Positions 1 to 7,727 of a stretch of DNA of 32,921 bases are shown here, in pieces. Under the pieces are notes generated by a model, which was not told the DNA's origin, ran no database searches, and saw only the letters and a list, made by a program, of their open reading frames with translations. Position numbers and translations under genes: made by a program. This stretch comes from Nanobdellota archaeon (GTDB lineage Archaea > Nanobdellota > Nanobdellia > Parvarchaeales > Parvarchaeaceae), in NCBI GenBank assembly GCA_021810345.1, contig JAJZIX010000008.1:1-32921 (forward strand), in the 5' to 3' direction. Within the stretch, counting starts at the first letter, position 1; every line of letters begins with the position of its first letter.

Positions 1-66
1 CCGCTGCCGAAGGAGATATCGCTGAGGTTCCCTCACATAACAAAAATAGCGTCTAAGATAGTATGA
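1..66 (+). CDS. rpl14: Ribosomal protein L14 (uL14), 3' end only
   Basis: The window opens inside a coding frame whose last 21 residues end in TKIASKIV and a TGA at 64-66. Archaeal L14 typically ends with a W/FP-x-IAS-x-x-x-IV tail, and L14 directly precedes L24 in archaeal spc operons, so this is very likely the C terminus of uL14, a 23S rRNA-binding protein at the subunit interface. The stop overlaps the start of the next gene as ATGA, which suggests translational coupling. Only the tail is visible, so the call rests mainly on position and the short terminal match. Confidence 0.75.
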   Translation, partial: PLPKEISLRFPHITKIASKIV

Positions 67-455
67 ATACCGAATTTAACATGAGCTGGTCGGGAAGCAA
101 AAGCCCAAAGAAACAGAGGGCCTACCACAGGAATGCGCCTCTGCACGTGAAAAGAAGGATGCTTTCTGCCCATCTGTCGAAGGAGCTCAGGTCAGTCTAC
201 AAGACAAGGAACGTCCCGATAAGGAAGGGCGACGTAGTGCTGATAATGCGCGGCAAGTTCAAGGGTAAGGAAGGTAAGGTGGACAAGGTATACACGAAGC
301 AGATGAAGATCTCTGTCGATTCAGCAAAGAACGTCACGAAAAAGGGCAATAAGGTTCCGTTCAAGCTGAGGCCCTCAGCAGTGCTTATAAAGGAGCTGAA
401 CCTATCAGACGTGAGGCGTGGCAATAAACTGAAAACATATGGCAAGACACGGTGA
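63..455 (+). CDS. rpl24: Ribosomal protein L24 (uL24, L26e family)
   Basis: This 130-residue basic protein is uL24, a large-subunit protein that binds the 5' region of 23S rRNA and starts assembly. Its N-terminal third is rich in Lys and Arg (SKSPKKQR, HVKRRM). The KOW motif sits at about residues 54-75 (IRKGDVVLIMRGKFKGKEG), as in archaeal L24/eukaryotic L26. The C-terminal tail ends DVRRGNKLKTYGKTR. Length is typical for archaea. The ATG overlaps the L14 stop by 4 nt, and the 3' end overlaps the S4e start by 17 nt. A start at ATG 81 (MSW) is conceivable, but the ATGA junction favours 63. Confidence 0.95.
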   Translation: MNTEFNMSWSGSKSPKKQRAYHRNAPLHVKRRMLSAHLSKELRSVYKTRNVPIRKGDVVLIMRGKFKGKEGKVDKVYTKQMKISVDSAKNVTKKGNKVPFKLRPSAVLIKELNLSDVRRGNKLKTYGKTR

Positions 456-1101
456 ATCGAAGCATTTCAAGAGAAGCGTTGTTACTGATCTGTTAGTCAT
501 ACCAAGGAAGAAGTACAAATACTACATCAGGCAGTACCCTGGAAAGCACAACAGAAAATACTCCATGTCTCTGCTTGCGTTCCTGAGGGATGTAGCAAAG
601 ATCGCCAAGAACGCTAAGGAGGCGAGATACTTAATAAAGGGTGGTTTCGTCAAGGTCGATGGCAAGCAGGTTAAAGAGGAGAAGTACTCAGTGGGGTTCA
701 ATGACATCATCCAGGTTAAGGATGATTACTTTACCATTTCATTCAGCAAGAAAGGGACTCTAGACGCTTCCAGGAGCGAAAAGGAGGTGCTATCAAAGAG
801 CCTCAAGGTCGTTTCAAAGATGTTCGTGAAAGGAGGCAAGGCCGTTCTGGGCTTGAGCGACGGCACGAATGTAACCGACCCGGATAACAAAGCACAGATA
901 GACGACTCGGTCATCCTGCAGCTAAAGGACAGGAAAATAGAGAAGGTCATACCATTCGAGCAGGGAAGGGAAGTCTTGATATTCATAGGAAAGAACGCAG
1001 GCAAAAAAGGAAAGGTCCTAGAAATAGAGGGGGACACGGCAATCGTAGAGACAGAGGATGGAAAGATTTCTGTAAAAGCGGGCTCGTGCATCTCGGTTTA
1101 A
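439..1101 (+). CDS. rps4e: Ribosomal protein S4e
   Basis: S4e is an archaeal/eukaryotic-specific small-subunit protein. The 220-residue product begins MARHGESKHFKR, the usual S4e opening. It has an S4-type RNA-binding segment at about residues 44-95 (LIKGGFVKVDGKQV), a central domain, and a C-terminal KOW-like segment at about 176-210 (IFIGKNAGKKGKVLEIEG). It starts inside the L24 gene (17-nt overlap) and ends 1 nt before the L5 ATG. The L24-S4e-L5 order is diagnostic of archaeal spc operons. Length is slightly short of the usual 230-245 residues but no domain is missing. Confidence 0.96.
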   Translation: MARHGESKHFKRSVVTDLLVIPRKKYKYYIRQYPGKHNRKYSMSLLAFLRDVAKIAKNAKEARYLIKGGFVKVDGKQVKEEKYSVGFNDIIQVKDDYFTISFSKKGTLDASRSEKEVLSKSLKVVSKMFVKGGKAVLGLSDGTNVTDPDNKAQIDDSVILQLKDRKIEKVIPFEQGREVLIFIGKNAGKKGKVLEIEGDTAIVETEDGKISVKAGSCISV

Positions 1102-1102
1102 T

Positions 1103-1615
1103 ATGGCAGACAATCCAATGCGTGAGGTCAGGCTTGCAAAGGTAACCCTAAACGTAGGAGTGGGCGAGCCAGGCGACAAGCTAGAAGGCATAAAGAAGCT
1201 ACTAGAAGGGATATCGGGCACAAAAGCCGTGAAGACAAAGACCAAGAAAAGGATACCTGAGTGGGAGATAAGGCCCGGCCTGGAGATAGGCGTCAAAACA
1301 ACAATAAGGGGCAAGGCAGCCGAAGAGATATTGAGCAGGATGCTGGCGGCTGTGGAGAAAAAGCTCAAGTCATCCAACTTCGACAGAAGGGGCAACTTTG
1401 CGTTTGGAGTTTCAGAATATGTTCACATTCCCGGCGCCAAGTATGATTATACTGTAGGGATAGTCGGCATATCTGTCAGCGTCACCCTTGAGAGAAGAGG
1501 ATTCAGCATATCGAGGAAACGCTTAAAAAGGGATATAGGCAAGAAGCATCTTATAACCAAAGAGGAGGCCATTGATTTCGTCAAAAGCAAGTACGGAGTC
1601 TCGGTTTCGAATTGA
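1103..1615 (+). CDS. rpl5: Ribosomal protein L5 (uL5)
   Basis: uL5 binds 5S rRNA in the central protuberance. The 170-residue protein shows the family hallmarks: KVTLNVGVGEPGDKL near the N terminus, a basic TKTKKRIPEWEIRPG stretch, and a C-terminal block containing GAKYDYTVGIVGISVSVTL. Size and order match archaeal L5. The ATG lies 1 nt after the S4e stop; there is no obvious Shine-Dalgarno site, so translation probably depends on reinitiation. It ends 1 nt before the S14 ATG. Confidence 0.96.
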   Translation: MADNPMREVRLAKVTLNVGVGEPGDKLEGIKKLLEGISGTKAVKTKTKKRIPEWEIRPGLEIGVKTTIRGKAAEEILSRMLAAVEKKLKSSNFDRRGNFAFGVSEYVHIPGAKYDYTVGIVGISVSVTLERRGFSISRKRLKRDIGKKHLITKEEAIDFVKSKYGVSVSN

Positions 1616-1616
1616 T

Positions 1617-1853
1617 ATGGAAAGCGCTTATGAGAGGATATTGAAGATACAGAAGCCCGGCACGGCAGGATACATTAGGTTCACAAAGTTCAACAAGCAT
1701 AAGGTCAGGTCTAGCGATGCAAGGTCAAGGGCATGCGTCAGGTGCAACAGGCCGGAGGCACACATAAAGGTGCACGGGCTGAGGTACTGCAGGCAGTGCT
1801 TCAGGGAAGTTGCAAAAGATCTGGGCTTCCACAAGTACGGAAAGGAGGCATAA
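1617..1853 (+). CDS. rps14: Ribosomal protein S14, zinc-binding type (uS14)
   Basis: I place the start at ATG 1617, not at the track's 1572, because the upstream extension lies wholly inside L5 and does not look like S14. The 78-residue product has the zinc-ribbon pattern CVRC...CRQC at about residues 40-62, followed by the conserved FREVAKDLGFHKYG tail. It sits in the head of the 30S subunit and contacts 16S rRNA. It is somewhat longer than the usual archaeal form of about 50-60 residues owing to an N-terminal extension (ESAYERILKIQKPG). It ends just before the S8 start. Confidence 0.94.
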   Translation: MESAYERILKIQKPGTAGYIRFTKFNKHKVRSSDARSRACVRCNRPEAHIKVHGLRYCRQCFREVAKDLGFHKYGKEA

Positions 1854-1855
1854 TC

Positions 1856-2242
1856 ATGGCAGATATACTATCCAATGTCTTGAATGTGATAGACGTGTCG
1901 AGGAGCGTGGGCCACAGGGAATGCGTCATCAACCCGACAAGCAAGCTGATAATCAACCTCCTTGAGATACTCAAACAAAACAAATACCTGGAGGGATACG
2001 AGCCGATAAATGACTCGAAAGGAGGGTTCATCAAGGTCACGATAAGCGAGAACCTTAACAAGTGCAAGGCGATAAGGCCGAGGGTACCGATAAAGGCGGA
2101 GGAGATAACCAAATATGAGAAGAGGTTCTTGCCGGCCTTCGGTTTTGGAATAATAATACTTTCAACCAATTCAGGTTTGATCACAAACGACGAGGCGAAG
2201 AAAAACAGGAAAGGAGGCAATCTTTTGGCTTATGTCTACTAA
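1856..2242 (+). CDS. rps8: Ribosomal protein S8 (uS8)
   Basis: The start is ATG 1856 (MADILSNVLNVIDV), not the track's 1733: a GGAGG Shine-Dalgarno motif lies at 1844-1848 and the extension reads an antisense-like frame through S14. At 128 residues it matches archaeal S8, which binds the central domain of 16S rRNA and often acts as a translational repressor of the spc operon. Visible hallmarks are NALNVID-like helix 1, the GGFIKVTISENLNKCKAIRPR middle and the C-terminal GGNLLAYVY. Its 3' end overlaps L6 by 11 nt. Confidence 0.95.
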   Translation: MADILSNVLNVIDVSRSVGHRECVINPTSKLIINLLEILKQNKYLEGYEPINDSKGGFIKVTISENLNKCKAIRPRVPIKAEEITKYEKRFLPAFGFGIIILSTNSGLITNDEAKKNRKGGNLLAYVY

Positions 2243-2753
2243 ATTCAAGGTCGATGTGTCAGGAGCGGAAGTCTCTTTTCAGGAAGATAAGATAACTGTG
2301 AAGGGGCCGAAGGGCGAGCTGCATGAGGACATCAAGCATCCATTCATACACCTTTCCAGAGAGGGAAACACGCTGCTTATACAGGTTGATAAGGACACTT
2401 CATACCAGAAAGCGATCGGCGGAACACTGGCCGCTGCGGTCAGGAACATGATCATCGGCGTAAACCAGGAGTACACAGCCGAGCTTGAGCTGATCTACAT
2501 GCACTTCCCCGCGTCGTTGAAGGCCTCGGGCAACAAGCTCATAGTCGAGAACTTCGTGGGCGAGAGGAAACCCAGGGAGCTGGCCATCCCGGAGGGCGTG
2601 AAGCTTAAGGTCAGCGGCACCAAGATTTACCTGTCGGGAACAGACAAATACCTGGTCGGCCAGGCCGCAGGCACAATAGAGGGCAAGATCCAGATAAAGA
2701 ACAAGGACCGCAGGATATTTAAGGACGGCATATTCATAACAAAGAAACCTTGA
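2232..2753 (+). CDS. rpl6: Ribosomal protein L6 (uL6)
   Basis: uL6 binds near the sarcin-ricin loop, at the GTPase-associated region. The 173-residue product has the two duplicated alpha/beta repeats of the family: the first has VKGPKGELHEDI at about residues 24-35, the second has NFVGERKPRELAIPEGVKLKV at about 107-127, and GQAAGTIEG follows near 143-151. Length is typical of archaea. The start lies inside S8 with a GGAGG motif about 14 nt upstream. The TGA at 2751-2753 is followed after 2 nt by the L32e ATG. Confidence 0.96.
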   Translation: MSTKFKVDVSGAEVSFQEDKITVKGPKGELHEDIKHPFIHLSREGNTLLIQVDKDTSYQKAIGGTLAAAVRNMIIGVNQEYTAELELIYMHFPASLKASGNKLIVENFVGERKPRELAIPEGVKLKVSGTKIYLSGTDKYLVGQAAGTIEGKIQIKNKDRRIFKDGIFITKKP

Positions 2754-2755
2754 AC

Positions 2756-3106
2756 ATGGAATTCATAAAGAAAGACGCGAAGAAACTGAAAAGAGTAGGG
2801 ATGTCATGGAGGAAACCGACCGGGAAGAAGAACAAGACAAAGGTTGGGAAGAAGGGCCACAGGCCGATGCCCTCGGAGGGATTCAGGGGCAGGAAATCCC
2901 AGAGACATATGATAGCAGGGCTGATTCCGGTGAGGGTTTTCACGCCGTCACAGGTCGATGGCCTGTCAGATAAGAACATAGCGATCATAGCATCCGCAGT
3001 GGGTGCAGTGAAAAGAAAACTTATAATAGAGAAATGCAACTCAAAAGGCATAAAGGTGAAAAACAATGGTAGCAGGGCTGACAACGCAGAGAAGGCTGGC
3101 AAGTAA
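2756..3106 (+). CDS. rpl32e: Ribosomal protein L32e
   Basis: The track starts at a TTG overlapping the L6 stop; the first ATG, at 2756, gives a natural MEFIKKDAKK start and is preferred. The 116-residue basic protein carries the L32e core KRVGMSWRKPTGKKNK followed by GHRPMPSEGFRG and the central IPVRVFTPSQVDGL. L32e is specific to archaeal and eukaryotic large subunits. Unusually, its last 41 nt overlap the L19e gene, so the tail NNGSRADNAEKAGK and the L19e N terminus are encoded in two frames. Confidence 0.93.
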   Translation: MEFIKKDAKKLKRVGMSWRKPTGKKNKTKVGKKGHRPMPSEGFRGRKSQRHMIAGLIPVRVFTPSQVDGLSDKNIAIIASAVGAVKRKLIIEKCNSKGIKVKNNGSRADNAEKAGK

Positions 3107-3515
3107 GTTCCTTGGCGTGGGAGAAGGCCGGGTATGGCTTGACCCTTCGAAGTTCAAGGAGATAAAGGAGGCCATAACCTCTGCAGACGTAGAGAACCTT
3201 GTCAAGAAGGGCTTCATAAAGAAGAAAGCGCTCGTAGGGCAGTCCAGAGGCAGGGCCAGGGCGGTGCACGTAAAGAAGAAGCATGGTCACAGGAAAGGCG
3301 TAGGGAGCCGAAAGGGAGAGAAGGGCTCGAGGACAAACATGAGCTGGGCACTGAAAGTCAGGGCGCTCAGGAATGAGCTTGTCAAGCAGAGGGTTGCGGG
3401 CAAGATAGACAAGAAGGAATTCAGGGACCTGTACTCGAGGGTCAAGGGCAACGCATTCCACAGCGTAAATCACATGAGAAATGTCATAGAAACGATGAAG
3501 AAGGAGAAAGCATGA
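3066..3515 (+). CDS. rpl19e: Ribosomal protein L19e
   Basis: L19e is an archaeal/eukaryotic large-subunit protein that helps form intersubunit bridges and lies near the tunnel exit. The 149-residue product opens with LTTQRRLASKFLGVGEGRVWLD, the family signature, so the ATG at 3066 is right despite lying 41 nt inside L32e. A GGTGA motif at 3054-3058 is well placed to direct initiation. A Lys/Arg-rich middle (RGRARAVHVKKKHGHRKGVGSRKG) precedes the helical C terminus. The gene ends in an ATGA overlap with L18. Confidence 0.96.
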   Translation: MVAGLTTQRRLASKFLGVGEGRVWLDPSKFKEIKEAITSADVENLVKKGFIKKKALVGQSRGRARAVHVKKKHGHRKGVGSRKGEKGSRTNMSWALKVRALRNELVKQRVAGKIDKKEFRDLYSRVKGNAFHSVNHMRNVIETMKKEKA

Positions 3516-4021
3516 ACAGAAAAGTAAACTACAGAAAAAGGCTGAAGCTGCTGAAGTCCAACCTACCAAGATTTGTCGTCAGGAAAACAAGCAGCAGGAT
3601 AATAATCCAGATTGTTGAGTACTCGCCGGAAGGCGACAAGACGATAAGCAGCGTCTGCAGCGATGAGCTGTTGGATTTCGGATGGGAGCTCGGCATAAAG
3701 AACATACCTGCCGCATACCTATCCGGCCTGCTGATAGGCAAAAAATCGCCAAAGAAAGAGGCGATACTGGACAGCGGATCCAGGACTCTCAAGAAGGACA
3801 GCTTTATCTATTACGCTGTTAAGGGCGCGCAGGAAGCGGGAATGAACCTCCACGCAAGCGAGCTGCCGGTGAGCCAGGAGAGGATGTTCGGGCAGCACAT
3901 AGCCGAGTACGCATCCAGCAAGAAGGGAAACCAGTTCTCCAAGATTGGAGTGGACAAAGTCAGGAATATAAAGGAATACATGGATAAGAGCATAGAAAAG
4001 ATTAACGCTTATGGAAAGTGA
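3512..4021 (+). CDS. rpl18: Ribosomal protein L18 (uL18)
   Basis: uL18 binds 5S rRNA together with L5. The 169-residue protein begins with the basic NYRKRLKLLKSNLPRFVVRKTSSRI block used for 5S rRNA contact. It continues with archaeal-type features LLIGKKSPKKEAILDSG and AVKGAQEAGMNLHASELPVSQERMFG. Archaeal/eukaryotic L18 is longer than the bacterial form because of the C-terminal extension, which is present here. The start has a GGAG motif about 6 nt upstream inside L19e, and the 3' end overlaps S5 by 11 nt. Confidence 0.95.
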   Translation: MNRKVNYRKRLKLLKSNLPRFVVRKTSSRIIIQIVEYSPEGDKTISSVCSDELLDFGWELGIKNIPAAYLSGLLIGKKSPKKEAILDSGSRTLKKDSFIYYAVKGAQEAGMNLHASELPVSQERMFGQHIAEYASSKKGNQFSKIGVDKVRNIKEYMDKSIEKINAYGK

Positions 4022-4769
4022 AGAGACCAAACAGGAAGCAAAGGAAGAGATCGCGGTGGAAGCCAGTTCGGCTCCGGAAGCAAAGGAGAACAAGGCCGCA
4101 GGCTATGCTTTCAAGACCGCGCTCGGTTTAGCAGTGCAGAAGGGCGAGATCACAAGCATAGACCAGGTGCTGGAGAACAACCTCAAGATGCTGGAGCCGC
4201 AGATAGTCGATTATCTTCTGCCGGGATTGCAGACAGAATTTCTGTACATAGGCCAGTCCAAGGGAAAGCTCGGCGGCGGAAAGAGAAGGATAGTAAGGAA
4301 CACACAGAAAGTCACAGCAAAGGCGAAGAGGCAGCACTTCTCCGCGATGGCCGTGGTCGGAGACGGCAACGGGCACATCGGCATAGGCAAGGGCCGCGGG
4401 CTCGAGTCTGTAACAGCAAAGGAAAAAGCGGAGAAGAAGGCAAAGCTCAGCCTAATAAGGATATCAACCGGATGCGGAAGCTGGGAGTGCGCATGCAAGG
4501 GCCACCATTCGATACCCACCAAGGTAACCGGGAAATCCGGTTCAGTCATAGTCACGCTTATACCTGCACCAAGAGGAATAGGGTTCTGCGTAGTAGACGA
4601 CATAAAATCAATATTGAGGCTAGCGGGGATAAAGGATGTTTGGTCTCTGGTAAGGGGACAGGCCAATACCAGGATAAACCTGGGCTACGCTACATTCGAG
4701 GCGCTTAAGAAGCTCAACTACTACAGGCTTACAGAAACCGAGAAAACTGCGCTAGGCGTGAAGGAGTGA
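4011..4769 (+). CDS. rps5: Ribosomal protein S5 (uS5)
   Basis: uS5 lies at the mRNA entry pore and influences decoding fidelity. The first 35 residues of this 252-residue protein are an acidic, Ala/Glu-rich extension (EEIAVEASSAPEAKENKA), longer than in many archaea. The S5 double-stranded RNA-binding domain follows (TQKVTAKAKRQHFSAMAVVGDGNGH at about 97-121), then the C-terminal domain with the archaeal CGSWECAC cysteine cluster at about 154-161 and TLIPAPRGIG. The start overlaps L18 by 11 nt. The stop TGA lies 2 nt before the L30 ATG. Confidence 0.96.
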   Translation: MESEETKQEAKEEIAVEASSAPEAKENKAAGYAFKTALGLAVQKGEITSIDQVLENNLKMLEPQIVDYLLPGLQTEFLYIGQSKGKLGGGKRRIVRNTQKVTAKAKRQHFSAMAVVGDGNGHIGIGKGRGLESVTAKEKAEKKAKLSLIRISTGCGSWECACKGHHSIPTKVTGKSGSVIVTLIPAPRGIGFCVVDDIKSILRLAGIKDVWSLVRGQANTRINLGYATFEALKKLNYYRLTETEKTALGVKE

Positions 4770-4771
4770 AT

Positions 4772-5221
4772 ATGGAAATGCTCTGCGCCATAAAGATAAG
4801 GTCATCGATAAAGAAGAGCTCCGAGATAAAGGCGGCGCTTGGTGCTTTAGGTCTCCGCAAGACTAACTCATGCGTGCTTTTATCCAAAAACAAGTCAAAC
4901 CAGGGGCTTATGAAGAAAGCCGAAAGTGTAATCGCTTACGGAGAAATAAACAAGGAGACGCTGACGGGCCTGCTCAAAAAGCGCGCAATGGCCAGCAAAT
5001 CAAAGAGGTTCGACTGGTCATCACAGGACACTGCGGCGGTTGCCCAGGAGCTTCTGGATGGGAAAAAGAACTTAAAAGAACAGGGCATAAGAAGAGTGTT
5101 CAACCTGCACCCACCAAGGAAGGGATTCGGCAGGATGGGCAAGAAAGCGCCCCACAATCTAAAGGGAGCATTCGGCTACTGGGGCAGCGATATAAACAAT
5201 CTAATCGAAAGGATGATATGA
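4772..5221 (+). CDS. rpl30: Ribosomal protein L30 (uL30)
   Basis: The track begins at a GTG overlapping the S5 stop; I prefer ATG 4772, which has GGAG at 4763-4766. The 149-residue product is archaeal L30/eukaryotic L7: it starts CAIKIRSSIKKSSEIKAALGALGLRKTNSCVLL, then has the archaeal extension ending in FNLHPPRKGFGRMGKKAPHNLKGAFGYWG, which stacks on 23S rRNA. A further in-frame ATG exists at 4778. The stop overlaps the L15 start as ATGA. Confidence 0.93.
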   Translation: MEMLCAIKIRSSIKKSSEIKAALGALGLRKTNSCVLLSKNKSNQGLMKKAESVIAYGEINKETLTGLLKKRAMASKSKRFDWSSQDTAAVAQELLDGKKNLKEQGIRRVFNLHPPRKGFGRMGKKAPHNLKGAFGYWGSDINNLIERMI

Positions 5222-5619
5222 AAAAGAAGCATTTGAGGGGCAGCTCGACCGCCGGGAGGGGATCTGGAAAAAGGACCCGAAAGGCGGGCAACCGGGGCGG
5301 CAGGGGAAGGGCTGGAGGAGGAAAGAGAGGACAGCAGAAGCAGGCATCGATAATGGCCAACAGGCACACCTATTCATTTTCAAGCGAGCGCAAGATACCA
5401 TTGAACCTGAGCCGCGTTGGATCGCTTATAAAATCACTGGAGAAGCAGGGAAAAGCCGAGAAAGATAATGACAAGTACGTTCTGAACCTGAAGGAGCTGG
5501 GCTATTCAAAGGCCTGCGGCAGGTTCGGCGGTGAAAAATTCAAGCTCGCTGTTTATGGTAAGGCGTCAAAGAAGGCACTTGACGAGATAAAATCCGCAGG
5601 CGGCGACGTTTATGAATGA
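5218..5619 (+). CDS. rpl15: Ribosomal protein L15 (uL15)
   Basis: I choose ATG 5218, which forms an ATGA overlap with L30; the track's 116-residue upstream extension is L30 read in the wrong frame. The 133-residue product opens MKKKHLRGSSTAGRGSGKRTRKAGNRGGRGRAGGGKRG, the Gly/Arg-rich uL15 tail that threads into 23S rRNA. The C-terminal globular part ends LAVYGKASKKALDEIKSAGGDVYE. It is slightly short for archaeal L15. It overlaps secY by 8 nt, the usual L15-SecY linkage. Confidence 0.94.
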   Translation: MKKKHLRGSSTAGRGSGKRTRKAGNRGGRGRAGGGKRGQQKQASIMANRHTYSFSSERKIPLNLSRVGSLIKSLEKQGKAEKDNDKYVLNLKELGYSKACGRFGGEKFKLAVYGKASKKALDEIKSAGGDVYE

Positions 5620-7009
5620 GAAACTGAAGAAAATACTATCAAACCTGCCGTCCGTGCCGGTGCCGGAAAGAAAGCTCGACCTGAGCACAAAGATGAAATG
5701 GACGCTGGCGATACTTCTACTGTTCATAGTGATGTCATTTGTGCCTGTATTTGGCGTAAGCAAGTCATACAGCCTGAGCTTTGAAATACTCCAGGTGCTT
5801 ATCGCATCCCACTTCGGATCGCTTCTTTCTTTGGGAATAGGCCCGATAGTGAGCGCCAGCATACTTATACAGATGTTGCAGGGTACTGATATAATCCACA
5901 TAGACACTTCGGAAAGAGAGGGCAGGGTCCTCTTCCAGGGGATACAGAAGGTCGCAGCCCTGTCGTTCATACTGATAGAGAATGGAGTCTACGTGTTCAG
6001 CGGGGCGCTCGTCCCTGCAGGCCCCGGGCTTTTCTTCCCGCTGGTAATGTTCATACAGCTGGTCGCGGCTGGGATAGTCCTGCTGTTCATGGACGAAGTG
6101 GTGAGCAAGTGGGGCATCGGCTCAGGCATAAGTCTTTTCATACTTGCCGGGATCTCCCTGCAGCTGATAAACACCACATTCAACCCGTTCATAACGCCCA
6201 TCGGCGCAATTCCATCGATAATCTCGTCATTTATAGCGGGCATACCTCTGAACGCTTTGTTCCCGATAATAACGATAATCTCGACCGTGGCGCTGTTTGC
6301 GGTGTCGATATGGCTCCAGGGAGTAAAGGTGGAGCTGCCCCTGTCGTTTGGAAGGCTCAAAGGATATTCTATAAGGTGGCCCGTATCCCTTTTCTACACC
6401 AGCATAATACCGATAGTCCTGATAGTGACGATGGTAGCAGGGGTGCAGTTCTTCGGGCTCACTCTGTTCAATGCGGGCAATCATCTTTTGGGTACCTACG
6501 TAACTGAGCACACACTTTTCGGAACGCAGCAGGTTGCAGTCTCTGGGATAGCTGCTCTGCTGACTCCTCCGACGATACAGCAGCTTTATGTCAGTGCAAC
6601 AACCACCGGTATAACCGCCCTGGAGCTCGAATCCATGGCTTTCTACACGCTTATACTGGTTGTAGGAGCGGCGGCTTTCTCCTACATCTGGATGTATCTT
6701 GGAGGCCAGGACCCCAAGTCAGTGGTGAAGCAGCTCATGGAATCCGGCCTGTCGATGCCCGGTTTCAGGAGAGATGAAAGGGTATTGGTGGACATATTCA
6801 AGCGGTACATAGTCCCGCTGGCAATACTTGGAGGCGCGCTTACTGGGCTGGTCGCAGCGCTGGCGACTTTCCTGAACACCCTGACGGCTGGAATAGGTAT
6901 ACTGCTTATAGTGATGATAATATACCAGTTCTACTTCTCGCTTCTACAGGAAAACGGCGATGAATTCAGGCCAATAAAGGATAAAATAGTAGGACAATCA
7001 ATGGAGTAG
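5612..7009 (+). CDS. secY: Protein translocase subunit SecY (Sec61 alpha)
   Basis: SecY forms the membrane channel through which unfolded proteins cross or enter the cytoplasmic membrane. The 465-residue protein has about ten hydrophobic segments. Family hallmarks include TKMKWTLAILLLFIV near TM1, the plug region after it, ASHFGSLLSLGIGPIVSASILIQML at about 71-95, the VSKWGIGSGISLFI segment at about 164-177, and GLSMPGFRRDERV in the large cytosolic loop that docks ribosome and SRP receptor. Length is normal. It overlaps L15 and is followed after 1 nt by the DUF106 insertase gene, so channel and insertase are co-expressed. Confidence 0.97.
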   Translation: MNEKLKKILSNLPSVPVPERKLDLSTKMKWTLAILLLFIVMSFVPVFGVSKSYSLSFEILQVLIASHFGSLLSLGIGPIVSASILIQMLQGTDIIHIDTSEREGRVLFQGIQKVAALSFILIENGVYVFSGALVPAGPGLFFPLVMFIQLVAAGIVLLFMDEVVSKWGIGSGISLFILAGISLQLINTTFNPFITPIGAIPSIISSFIAGIPLNALFPIITIISTVALFAVSIWLQGVKVELPLSFGRLKGYSIRWPVSLFYTSIIPIVLIVTMVAGVQFFGLTLFNAGNHLLGTYVTEHTLFGTQQVAVSGIAALLTPPTIQQLYVSATTTGITALELESMAFYTLILVVGAAAFSYIWMYLGGQDPKSVVKQLMESGLSMPGFRRDERVLVDIFKRYIVPLAILGGALTGLVAALATFLNTLTAGIGILLIVMIIYQFYFSLLQENGDEFRPIKDKIVGQSME

Positions 7010-7010
7010 C

Positions 7011-7727
7011 ATGGAACTAGAGTCTTTGATAATAATAATCGTTGCGATCCTTGTCGGCGTGTCAGGCCAGATAGCATATTTGTTTATAATAGACCATGAG
7101 ATGATGAAGGTCACCAAGGCAAAGATGAAGGAGCTGCAGGCGCAGCTGAAGCAGGTCAAGCCCGATGATCCAAGGTTCAAGGAGCTCTACAAGCAGGTGA
7201 TGGCCGAAAACTCGAAGATGATGAAGGAATCCTTCAAGCCGACATTCGTGACGTTCATACCTTTCCTGATAGTATTTTTCCTTATGTCCTACTTCTTCAA
7301 TTACGCGCCGGTCGCCGTCGGGGTCCCGATCCAGATGGCAGTGATAGGTCATGTCAACGGCACGCTGTTCTCTGCAGGAAACTGTGCAACGTTCAATAAG
7401 GCAGACAACATAACCCTGCTGTCCAGCAGCTCCATCACATCCCAAGTCTCCTTTTCGAATGCAAAATGTACGATGCTCCTGAAGCAAGGTACTGCAACTT
7501 ACAATACTTCTTTGTCTGGCCTTATTGGCGCAGCGTCGATCAAGACTTATCCTATAGATAACATATCGCTGAAGTTCACACCGAACACATACATCGTGAC
7601 ATCGATGCCTTTCAGCATTCCTTTCATAGGGAACAAGCTGAACTGGTTCTGGACGTACTTTATAGTGACTTTCCTGAGCTCAATTGCATTGAACAGGGTA
7701 TTTGCGCACTACAAGCTTATCTCTTAA
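7011..7727 (+). CDS. DUF106/archaeal YidC-like (EMC3/TMCO1 family) membrane insertase
   Basis: Archaeal DUF106 proteins belong to the YidC/Oxa1/EMC3/TMCO1 superfamily and insert or chaperone membrane proteins beside SecY. This 238-residue protein shows TM1 at about 5-25, a cytosolic charged helical pair at 28-75 (KMKELQAQLKQVKPDDPRFKELYKQV), TM2 at about 79-97 and TM3 at about 211-230. Between TM2 and TM3 lies an insertion of roughly 110 residues, rich in Ser, Thr and Asn, with Cys125 and Cys143; I expect it to be outside the cell. Position right after secY is the family's usual context. The stop overlaps the convergent SufT-like stop in a TTAA palindrome. Confidence 0.88.
   Translation: MELESLIIIIVAILVGVSGQIAYLFIIDHEMMKVTKAKMKELQAQLKQVKPDDPRFKELYKQVMAENSKMMKESFKPTFVTFIPFLIVFFLMSYFFNYAPVAVGVPIQMAVIGHVNGTLFSAGNCATFNKADNITLLSSSSITSQVSFSNAKCTMLLKQGTATYNTSLSGLIGAASIKTYPIDNISLKFTPNTYIVTSMPFSIPFIGNKLNWFWTYFIVTFLSSIALNRVFAHYKLIS

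Noticed and set aside
1733-1855. 41-residue N-terminal extension of S8 in the ORF track
   Set aside because: It overlaps S14 in another frame; ATG 1856 has a good Shine-Dalgarno site and the S8 N-terminal signature.
4470-4493. Cysteine cluster CGSWECAC in S5 as a possible novel metal site
   Set aside because: This cluster is a usual feature of archaeal and eukaryotic S5.
4870-5217. 116-residue N-terminal extension of L15 in the ORF track
   Set aside because: It is the L30 gene read in another frame; the true L15 start is the ATGA at 5218.
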